Below, piece by piece: positions 56,170-64,000 of a DNA stretch of 64,000 bases (positions are counted from its first letter, which is position 1; every line of letters starts with the position of its first letter). This stretch comes from Siphonodentalium dalli (lineage: Eukaryota > Mollusca > Scaphopoda > Gadilida > Siphonodentaliidae). The translations under genes and the position numbers were made by a program. A model generated the notes under the pieces. That model ran no database searches. It worked only from the letters and a program-made list of their open reading frames with translations, and was not told the DNA's origin. The DNA lies in contig CP136069.1 in NCBI GenBank assembly GCA_032622095.1, positions 7,828,036 to 7,892,035 on the forward strand, in the 5' to 3' direction.

Positions 56170-56448
56170 CAAGCCTTGCAAGTGTCTGTCATTTGCAGAA
56201 TGAGGTCCTCAGAGGGTGATTTTAGTGATGCTATCCCACACATCGAGGTGACTATAATAGGTGAACATCACCAACTTCAACTGGGGAACTTCAATCTGAT
56301 CCTGATACTAGCATAGTTGAGGCCTAAGCAGAATGAGGTTCCAAGAGGGAGAATTTTATGAGCCTAGCCCAACGTGCGAGATAACGTCACTAATTCACCC
56401 TTTGGGGACCTCAATCTGCAAATATCAGACACACTGATTCCAGGCTTG
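56170..56448. mobile_element. Family C MITE, diverged
   Basis: CAAGCCTTGCAAGTGTCTG to CACTGATTCCAGGCTTG; the first core is half lost, then the middle region in complement, then a second core. Confidence 0.72.
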
Positions 56449-56449
56449 T

Positions 56450-56732
56450 TTAAATGTCCAAAGATCTTTTTCCAAATGGATTCTCCCATTCAGTTATTAA
56501 AGTATCCATTGGAATGGTCTATTATTGATTTGGAAGGATGTTCAGGTAATAAAAGCAGATGACAGTGAAATGAAAAGCTAATACAACTGCAAAAGAATTC
56601 ACATTCTTTGGTGGGAAATGTTTAGATATGTTTAGTCGTGGGTAATTTGTTGAACTTATTATCTGAACATTTCCTAAGGGATAACTACTCATCTATGAGT
56701 ATTTAGCATAGAGAGGGTTAACATATGTTAGC
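56450..56732. repeat. Dispersed repeat with one 68-bp unit
   Basis: Counterpart of 25150-25435: TCCATTGGAATGGTCTATTA, then one unit CTTATTATCTGAACATTTCC...GAGAGGGTTAA. Confidence 0.72.
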
Positions 56733-57308
56733 AGATGTCATGCAGAGAAACTCACTATTGATTCCCGTTCAATCATTTGTAGGGCTCGTCAAATAATAAG
56801 TTCAACAAGACCTACGCTGTCGCTTGATGCATGTGGCATACCGCCTTGTGTGGCCAAGACAAACGGACAGAAAAACCCAACATTGGTTGCTTTTATGATT
56901 TCTTAAAAGCGGTAATGTTCTGGAAAAATGAGAACGCAATCCATCTTTCTGAAGTTCGAACATGTGCACGACTCCCGAGGCTTTGCGTATCGGGGCTTTC
57001 CATTAGTCAGTTATTTTAGTTCATCATTTCTAATCCAATCAGAATCGGCTATACGTCATAGCTCCTCTTTACAACAAAGACGTTGATTGGTCGTTTTTGT
57101 TGATAGTAGTTACGTCTGACTTCCGTCCTAATTACAGGTAATAATTCATTCGAATTTTGAGCGACAAAGCGCGCGAATCATTTCTTTAGCTCTAGAAATT
57201 TTCTCTTTGATATGGCAGCGCCATTTTGACTTTATATAATTGTTCATTGAATTTATAAGTCTCCGACTTTTATTTGAATTTCATTGAAATTTCATTTCAA
57301 TATTTGAT
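56733..57308. other. Spacer and 5' flank of the retroelement
   Basis: TTTATATAAT at about 57232 could be a TATA-type signal for the element at 57309. Its exact boundary was not found. Confidence 0.4.
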
Positions 57309-58472
57309 ATGGCTACCTATCGATCAATGAGATCAGCCAAAAAACACGACTACCGAGTGTTAGACAGTGTCGGCTTCAATCGTGAGAATTTAGAGGAAGA
57401 TTCTGAATCAGACGAGGCTGCTGAAACAAAGCCGAAGATGTACACAGAAAACGAATCTGATGACACCGAAAGGGGGAACAACCTTAGTCAGCTGGAAAAG
57501 TCTATGGTTGACCTACAAAATGATTATGAGCGTCTGGTGACAGAAAGAAAAATTATAAATGCACAGCAAAGAAACGATGAGCTGAGGCAGAAGGTAGACC
57601 GTGAAAAAATGGAAATGCTGCAGCAAAGGGAAGGACTTCCCAGAAGACAGACAGGTAGGGCCTTTACAATCGACTCACTCAGAAAGGATGTTAAATCCAA
57701 GCAAAAAGCACAAACATTGCTTAAAGAATTTGAAGTATTCGATCTTAATGAAAATGACTATTCAGACTCAGATACCGGTAGTGTCAGTGATAGAAGTATT
57801 CAGAGCTCATCACTAATCCGAAGAAAAAGAGTGTTAAAGTCTGGTTTGGCAGTTGGAGCCAAACCAAAAATCAAATTCCCTCAAAAATGCCCACACACAA
57901 TGCTACAGCTTGAATTTGTAACAAGAGACATAGAGTTTACTAAACTAACTTTCAATCAGTTTGTAGCAGGGGAGCTAGAGATCATCGCATCCGCTACCAG
58001 CCAAGTTGAGATTGAGGGCAGATTGAAACTTTTGAAAAAACTCTCATATTATTATGAAATTTACGAGTGGAAAGCGCTTCTGCAATTATATGCTGCTTGG
58101 ATTCGAAGAATCGAATATGGGCATAATAATTGGGGTGACAATCCAGCAGAAATTGAAACTGCCTTACTGGCTGGGTGCACTAGGAGCAAAGCCCCTAGAA
58201 GGTTCCCACCAAACCTGAGCACTCAACCAGTTTCTCAAATTCCTGGCACACAAACCAGGAACAATGTCAATGTGACCAATATTAACTATAAATGGTTCTG
58301 CCCAGATTTTCAGCGCCAAAAATGCCTTGAACAATCTCCACATCCCAAGTCCTTTAATGGTACTTTGAAAACAGTGCATCATTTTTGTGCAACTTGTTTC
58401 TCTAAGGACAGGCAGTCCCAACTGCCTCATCCAGAAAGCTCTTCTGCCTGTCCCTACTTTAACCAGAAATGA
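57309..58472 (+). CDS. Gag-like protein of the retroelement
   Basis: 387 residues. An acidic N-terminal part, a coiled-coil-like stretch at about 58-107, a helical middle, and a C-terminal cluster of Cys and His from about residue 333 on (WFCPDF, KCLEQSPH, HHFCATCF) that could bind zinc and nucleic acid. This layout is usual for the first frame of DIRS/Ngaro-type elements. Part of the fossil at 57309-60644. Confidence 0.65.
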   Translation: MATYRSMRSAKKHDYRVLDSVGFNRENLEEDSESDEAAETKPKMYTENESDDTERGNNLSQLEKSMVDLQNDYERLVTERKIINAQQRNDELRQKVDREKMEMLQQREGLPRRQTGRAFTIDSLRKDVKSKQKAQTLLKEFEVFDLNENDYSDSDTGSVSDRSIQSSSLIRRKRVLKSGLAVGAKPKIKFPQKCPHTMLQLEFVTRDIEFTKLTFNQFVAGELEIIASATSQVEIEGRLKLLKKLSYYYEIYEWKALLQLYAAWIRRIEYGHNNWGDNPAEIETALLAGCTRSKAPRRFPPNLSTQPVSQIPGTQTRNNVNVTNINYKWFCPDFQRQKCLEQSPHPKSFNGTLKTVHHFCATCFSKDRQSQLPHPESSSACPYFNQK

Positions 58473-58535
58473 CTGGAATCAAAGTCCTTAGGGCAGCCGG
58501 TTGCAACAATAAATGACTCACATAATAATAAATTC

Positions 58536-60644
58536 ATGCCTGATAACAAGTTGGTTGTAAACAATACAAAATACATTGAATGGAAAAGTGATCCTAACTT
58601 TGATTGGTCAGTAGAGACTAGCAATGGTAAAATTGATCTTACATTTCAACCGATAATTCCAATGATGGCTTCTGCTGATCAATCAGATAATTCTGAATTT
58701 GAGACCGACATTCATTTATATGATAATATGAGTGACACAAATGAGTGTCGGTTTGAAATTGAAAATGTGTTATCTCCGGCATCCAAATTGTCTGATCATA
58801 TTGCAACAATAAATGTCTCACATCATAATAAGAAATTCATGCCCGATAACAAGTTGGTTGTAAACAATACAAAATACATTGAATGGAAAAGTGATCCTAA
58901 CTTTGATTGGTCAGTAGAGACTAGCAATTCAATGATGGCTTCTGCTGATCAGTCAAATAATTCTGGATTTGAGACCGACATTCATTTATATGATAATTTG
59001 AGTGACACGAATGAGTGTCGGTTTGAAATTGAAAATGTGTTATCTCCGGCATCCAAATTGTCTGATCATATTAATTATATTATAGATAATAGTAGCACAT
59101 ATGAATGCCAAACTCATGTATCACCAAATGAACAAGATAATTTGAATAAATCTTCAACCAGGGCTAACAGACAAGCTTCAAGCATTGATCCTGGCATATC
59201 TACTGCTCTAAGTACATCAACTGAATATTTGGTTGAGGCCAATCGCCTTATCATCGAATCGGGCCTACCAAATTTTAAAGGGTGTAAGATTCCAGTTTAT
59301 TCTAGACTCAATATACCTTTCATCCGCCAAGGACTAGTAGATTACCCAGACAATGAAATAGCAGATTTATTGGAATTTGGTTTTCCAATTAATATACACT
59401 TTGACAATGCAGTTACTTGCCAGACTGACATACCTCAGAATCACAAAGGTGCTGTTAATTTTCAAACAGCAATGTCTCAGTATGTGGCTGAAGAAATATC
59501 TAGACATTCTGTGATTGGACCATTTTCAAAAAATCCATTTTCAAACAACCACACAGTTTCTCCTCTTAATACTGTTCCCAAAAGAAACTCTTCCGAACGT
59601 AGAGTTATCTTTGACTTAAGTTTCCCATTCAATTCTTCAGTTAATACAAAAATCCCAGGTGATACCTATTTAGCTTTGCCTATTAAAGTGTCTTATCCCT
59701 CAGTTGATGACTTAGTAGCATTAGTTAAAAAATTAGGACCTGGATGTTTGCTATATAAGAAAGATTTAAAAAAATCATACAGACAAGTTTATCTCGATCC
59801 AGGTGACGTACATCACTTAGGATTTATGTGGAATGACGAATTGTATTTTGATGCAGCCCTGCCTATGGGCCTTAAATCATCAGCCTATATATTTCAACGA
59901 ATGTCATCCATTATTCCGTTTATGATGGCAAGACAGAACTTCTATGTTCTGAACTATCTAGATGATTTTTGTGGTGCTGATCACCCCGCAAAAGCTTCAT
60001 TAGCATATGAACAGTTAGGTGATCTGCTAAAAAATTGTGGTTTGCAAGAAAACTTAGAAAAAGCATGCTCTCCATCCACAATTATGACATTCCTAGGAAT
60101 TGAATTTGACACAGAGTCATTAATGCTTAGAATTACGGAAGATCGTCTGGAAGAAATTTTGAAACTGGTTGATTCATGGCTTCCACGGCGAAGGGCCTCT
60201 TTGACAGAATTACAATCCTTATTGGGAAAATTACAATTCATTAGCCAATGTGTTAAACCTGGTAGAATATTTGTTTCTAGATTACTTAGTTGGTTGAAAG
60301 AAATAAATGCATCTCCCCCCGGTAGACAATATAATGTAAGATCATACATTCGTAAAGACCTTTTATGGTGGTCAAAATTTTTAAGACAATATAATGGGAT
60401 TTCAATTATGTCTATAGAAGAATGGTCCGCACCTGATGAATATTTCTCAACAGATTCATGTTTGTCAGGCTGTGGGGGATTCTTTAACTGTCAGTACTTT
60501 CATTCTGAATTCCCATCATTTGTCAAAGAACAGCACTTAGATATAAATGCCCTTGAGTTGCTAACCATTTGCGTTGCTCTGAAGCTCTGGGGTTTATTGT
60601 TTATCGTGAAATTTGTAGGAAACTATGATTCGTTTGAATACTGA
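58536..60644 (+). CDS. Reverse transcriptase/RNase H of the retroelement
   Basis: 702 residues. The RT core contains KDLKKSYRQ (409-417), LPMGLKSSA and YLDDF (474-478), followed by a connection region (LQSLLGKLQFISQCV) and the beginning of an RNase H fold (STDSCLSGCGGF, from about 638). The N-terminal part carries a tandem duplication of about 90 codons (near-identical copies, nucleotide positions roughly 58503-58801 and 58802-59073), a domain with no match known to me. Part of the fossil at 57309-60644. Confidence 0.8.
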   Translation: MPDNKLVVNNTKYIEWKSDPNFDWSVETSNGKIDLTFQPIIPMMASADQSDNSEFETDIHLYDNMSDTNECRFEIENVLSPASKLSDHIATINVSHHNKKFMPDNKLVVNNTKYIEWKSDPNFDWSVETSNSMMASADQSNNSGFETDIHLYDNLSDTNECRFEIENVLSPASKLSDHINYIIDNSSTYECQTHVSPNEQDNLNKSSTRANRQASSIDPGISTALSTSTEYLVEANRLIIESGLPNFKGCKIPVYSRLNIPFIRQGLVDYPDNEIADLLEFGFPINIHFDNAVTCQTDIPQNHKGAVNFQTAMSQYVAEEISRHSVIGPFSKNPFSNNHTVSPLNTVPKRNSSERRVIFDLSFPFNSSVNTKIPGDTYLALPIKVSYPSVDDLVALVKKLGPGCLLYKKDLKKSYRQVYLDPGDVHHLGFMWNDELYFDAALPMGLKSSAYIFQRMSSIIPFMMARQNFYVLNYLDDFCGADHPAKASLAYEQLGDLLKNCGLQENLEKACSPSTIMTFLGIEFDTESLMLRITEDRLEEILKLVDSWLPRRRASLTELQSLLGKLQFISQCVKPGRIFVSRLLSWLKEINASPPGRQYNVRSYIRKDLLWWSKFLRQYNGISIMSIEEWSAPDEYFSTDSCLSGCGGFFNCQYFHSEFPSFVKEQHLDINALELLTICVALKLWGLLFIVKFVGNYDSFEY

Positions 60645-60997
60645 TGAATTTGATTTGGAAAATCATTATCATGATGAATTACATTCACATTGTCATTGAT
60701 GATTGAATATGAAATTAGTTCAAATTACGATTGATTGTATTTATCAAATTATTATAATTGGGGAGCGTAGCTCCTCAATTTACTTTTGGCAAATAAATAT
60801 AAACCCCAAAAGTTCTTACGTTCTCTTTCCGTGAAGATTTCCAGATAAACAGATATGAATAACTCTAGAACAGAAAACTTTAACAAAATGATTGAACACT
60901 CAATTGAATATCCTCATAGTAGTGAACAAATTTCATTGAGAACCAACAACAGATAATTGAGATATCTGCTCGGACAGAAGGATGGATGGAGGATCAG
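60645..60997. other. 3' flank of the retroelement
   Basis: AT-rich. A small palindrome GGAGCGTAGCTCC at 60762-60774. No further domain recognised. Confidence 0.4.
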
Positions 60998-61251
60998 CAA
61001 GCCTTGAAATGGTGTGTCTGTCATTTGCAGAATGAGGTCCCCAGAGGGTGAATTTAGTGATGCTACCCCGCATAGCGGACTAGCATCACCAAATTCACCC
61101 TCTGGGAACCTCATTCTGCTGAGGTGTAAGCAAAATGAGGTCCCCAGAGGGTGAATTTGGTGATGCTAGCCCGCTATGCGGGGTAGCATCACTAAACTCA
61201 CCCTCTGGGGACCTCATTCTGCAAAAGACAGGCACACTATTTCAAGGCTTG
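60998..61251. mobile_element. Family C MITE, complete
   Basis: Two cores; ends CAAGCCTTGAAATGGTG and CACTATTTCAAGGCTTG; exact 8-bp duplication AGGATCAG (60990-60997, 61252-61259). The best reference copy of the short form. Confidence 0.92.
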
Positions 61252-61739
61252 AGGATCAGATGCATGTAATCCACCTTCGGTCAAAAGTCTAATCATTAAA
61301 TGGGAAATTTATACAAATTGGATCTCTGCCTGTTGTCTGCTTATATTACCTGAACATACCCACAAATGAAGAATAAACCATTCCAACGTGCGCTCACAAA
61401 AAATAGGAAAATCCAATCAGAAACCAAAATGTTAACATGCATAAAACACTGTTCATTTAATAGTTATTATTGGCACATTATAAGACGTTGGTTCCTATCA
61501 AACTCCACTGTGCATGATCAGAATTAATTATTTGTATGTGTTTTCATAGTTCTGCAATTCAAAATGAAGTGTTATTATATTGTTGGAACAGTAGACGACA
61601 AACACATGGTCACTAGGATTTTGTTTTTTGTTATCAAGTTATAACAACAACGCCATGCAGATTTTCCCAGGTTCGGTGTGAGACACCAACGAATGGCTGT
61701 TTGACAACAAATCTTGTTGGCGCAGAATTAGGATGTTTA
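61252..61739. other. No recognisable feature
   Basis: AT-rich spacer. Confidence 0.45.
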
Positions 61740-61743
61740 TTAA

Positions 61744-62125
61744 CCCTTTACCCAACAGAACGGCCCTGTGCCAATGCATTCTCTTATATATGCGAGTCGA
61801 CCATAGGTCGCCTCGCATATATAAGAGAATGCATTGGCTTAACACATTAAAAATTATAAAATTGTTAAAGAATGTAAGAAAAAAAGGTAAAAAGTGTTAA
61901 AAAAAAGATTTTTTTAGGCCAATGCATTCTCTTATATATGCGAGGCGACCTATGGTCGACTCGCATATATAAGAGAATGCATTGGCACAGGGCATAACTG
62001 TAACTATCACAATGTGGTCAAGGAGCCGGTTCCAATGATATCCATATTTGTATGGTTCTATTGAGACAGACCGAAGATATTTGAGGCTGTTGAAGCTTTA
62101 TTTGGCCGGTTTGTTGGGTAAAGGG
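61744..62125 (+). mobile_element. Family B MITE, complete
   Basis: TTAA at 61740-61743 and 62126-62129. Both hairpins intact. Confidence 0.9.
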
Positions 62126-62158
62126 TTAATGCGTGTACAATCCACAGTGAAACTCAAT

Positions 62159-62585
62159 CAAGCCTGATTATAGCATGTCTGTCATTTGCAGAATGAGGTC
62201 CCCAGAGGGTGATTTTAGTGATGTTATCCCGTATGGCAGGGTAGCATCACCAAATTCACCCTCTGGGAACCTCATTCTGCTTAGGCCTCATCTTCTGGGA
62301 AGTATATCAAATTAACATTGTTTATAGTTACTTTTTTCCCTTCTGTTATGTTTCTATATCGCCTAATTTACAGAAGATAAAATGAATAATCGATGTGACT
62401 AATGGGTGAACATCACCAACTTCAACTGGGGAACTTCAATCTAATCATAGGTCTCCCATAGCAGCAGAATGAGGTTCACAGAGGGTAAAATTGGTGATGA
62501 TAGCCTGCTGTGTGGGATAGCATCACTGAATTCACCCTCTGGGGTTCTCATTCTGAAAATGACAGACACATTATATCAAGGCCTG
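62159..62585. mobile_element. Family C MITE, long form
   Basis: CAAGCCTGATTATAGCATG to TATATCAAGGCCTG with two cores and the full middle region. Flanks AACTCAAT and AACTCGAC agree at only six of eight positions. Confidence 0.8.
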
Positions 62586-62675
62586 AACTCGACATCGTGA
62601 TATCCTCCATTTGGAGAATATGTATAATATTTCCATGTAGCAATCAGTGAAAAGTTCTCTTTGATACAGTATGTA

Positions 62676-63076
62676 CAGTAATGCCCTCAATAATCGATTC
62701 CTTAACCACAGCAGAATTATGGGTAACTTTTCAGGATTTAGTCGGAAATATGACTTGTTGCCATTCATCGGAAAGCTCTCACTGAGAGCTTTCCGATGAA
62801 TGGCAACAAGCCATATTTCTAACTAAATCCTGAAAAGTTACCCATAATTCTGCTGTGGTTAACCCTTTACCCAACAAACCGGCCAAAACCGGCCAAATAA
62901 ATCTTCAACAGCCTAAAATATCTTCGGTCTGTCTCAATAACACCATACAAATTTGGATATCATTGGAACCGGTTCATTGACCACATTGTGATGGTTACAG
63001 TTATGCCCTGTGCCAATGGCACAGGGCCCTTCTGTTGGGTAAAGGGTTAAGGAGTCGATTATTGAGGGCATTATTG
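62676..63076. mobile_element. Family A MITE split by family B insertion
   Basis: TA at 62674-62675 and 63077-63078. Here the TTAA of the right arm is the insertion site (62859-62862), with GGAGTCGATTATTGAGGGCA resuming after it. Confidence 0.88.
62863..63046 (-). mobile_element. Family B MITE, hairpins deleted
   Basis: Both CCCTTTACCCAACA ends and both TTAA copies (62859-62862, 63047-63050) are present, but the whole hairpin-spacer-hairpin block is lost; GTGCCAATGGCACAGGG marks the join. Confidence 0.87.
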
Positions 63077-63248
63077 TAGTTGTTATAATACTCAAGTAGA
63101 GATATTTACCAACTTTGTTCTAACGGTGCTCTTCTCAGAACAGAAAACACAATCGTGGTATAAAATAACAATTGTGCTGAATCAGCAGTTAGAAAATGAG
63201 GTACAGTTATAATACAAAATTATTTGACCAGTAGTTTAACCCTTTCTA

Positions 63249-63729
63249 TGCTCAAAATAAATGTTTTTTTACTGACTGTCAAAATGACAGGCACCAAATG
63301 GATGGTGTTGGTCATTTCAGAATGGTGCCTGTCAAAATTCAGATGTACTGTATGAGATTGTATTTAAATTTCCAATTGACTTATTATTCGTCAATGATGC
63401 ACACATTTTAGTGAGCGTCCAATCGCCACCCTGGAAAAACCCATGTTAGTTTTCAAAAGTTCAAAAACTTTACGTTGATTAATAAATATACATGCAATTC
63501 ACAAACGACATAATTATATTCACTATGAATTGATCTGAAATTTAAAAAGAACTATTTTTTACATTCTATGTCTGATTTTGCCAGTAGTGGCTCCTTGGAC
63601 GTACCCAAACAGATACAGATTGTTTTAAAATTTGCATTGGACAAAATGTCAGACAAATACTGAGTGCATTTGACATAATCTATTTTTCGTGGGACAATGA
63701 CCGTGACCGGCCACTTATTTTGAGCCTTG
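63249..63729 (-). mobile_element. Family E MITE, diverged
   Basis: Complement of the 4043 copy with an extra stretch near 63440-63490; ends CTTATTTTGAGCCTTG at 63729. The other end is ATGCTCAAAATAAATG. No target duplication seen. Confidence 0.75.
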
Positions 63730-63738
63730 AGGAGTTCC

Positions 63739-63990
63739 CAAGCCTTGAAATAGTGTGCCTGTCATTTGCAGAATGAGGTCCCCAGAGGGTGAATTTAGTG
63801 ATGCTACCCTGCATAGGGGCTAGCATCACCAAATTCACCCTCTGGGGACCTCATTCTGCTTACACCTCAGCAGAATGAGGTTCCCAGAGGGTGAATTTGG
63901 TGATGCTAGTCCGCTATGCGGGTAGCATCACTAAATTCACACTCTGGGAACCTCATTCTGCAAATGACAGACACACTATTTTGAGCCTTG
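63739..63990. mobile_element. Family C MITE
   Basis: Two cores; left end CAAGCCTTGAAATAGTG. The right end is CACTATTTTGAGCCTTG, which is family E-like. Flanks AGGAGTTC (63730-63737) and AGTAGTTC (63991-63998) agree at 7 of 8 bases. Confidence 0.82.
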
Positions 63991-64000
63991 AGTAGTTCAC

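Larger units (their letters stand above)
57309..60644 (+). mobile_element. DIRS-like tyrosine-recombinase retroelement, fossil
   Basis: Two long frames in series: a Gag-like protein and a reverse transcriptase with part of an RNase H. The RT is closest in style to DIRS/Ngaro-type elements. No tyrosine recombinase was recognised, and terminal repeats were not identified, so the copy looks incomplete (about one major break) though its frames are well preserved, which suggests a fairly young copy. Confidence 0.75.

Overview
The window is eukaryotic, AT-rich and repeat-laden, with few genes. The abundance of short ACATGTA-type motifs, the dense palindromic MITEs, the long minisatellites and a DIRS-type retroelement suggest a marine invertebrate (mollusc, echinoderm, hemichordate or similar). 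The phylum cannot be fixed from sequence alone. I see one convincing host coding exon, one retroelement fossil, and more than 70 copies or fragments of short DNA-transposon derivatives. No rRNA or CRISPR array was recognised, and no convincing tRNA gene beyond one weak tRNA-like SINE head.

Layout. 0-8.5 kb: a remnant DNA transposon, then nested MITEs. 8.57-9.79 kb: a single large exon for a family 31 beta-1,3-glycosyltransferase, closely flanked by MITE sequence. 9.8-31 kb: a MITE field with copies nested in one another and a 100-base assembly gap at 22.8 kb. 31.2-41.6 kb: a tandem-repeat domain with 54-bp and 21-bp arrays, then about 8.4 kb of 48/49-bp satellite split by a 330-bp insert. 41.7-48 kb: more MITEs and 18-, 30- and 28-bp arrays. 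48-55.7 kb: divergent 150-180-bp tandem repeats, two arrays of the same 46-bp minisatellite, and tandem copies of one MITE. 57.3-60.6 kb: DIRS-like retroelement fossil. 60.7-64 kb: MITEs again.

MITE families, named here for reference. A: foldback of about 105-bp arms, ends CAGTAATGCCC, flanked by TA (Tc1/mariner-like). B: ends CCCTTTACCCAACA, flanked by TTAA (piggyBac-like), carrying two long internal hairpins in inverted order. B2 and B3: TTAA elements with other ends (CCCTTTRAGTGCC; CCCTTTCATGACGG) but the same hairpin. C: ends CAAGCCTTGAAATAGTG, 8-bp target duplications (hAT-like), one or two palindromic cores. D: ends CAGCCCTCTTAATT, 6-7-bp duplications. E: ends CAAGGCTCAAAATA, 8-bp duplication (hAT-like). 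F: a dispersed sequence with a palindromic core which also flanks the satellite.

How the parts interact: family B inserts at TTAA sites that lie inside A and D, so A and D act as landing pads and give a relative age order. The most notable signals are (1) the hairpin module shared by several TTAA families with paired changes in both arms, (2) a satellite that seems to have expanded inside a dispersed repeat, and (3) the glycosyltransferase exon, whose stop codon overlaps a strong splice-donor sequence.
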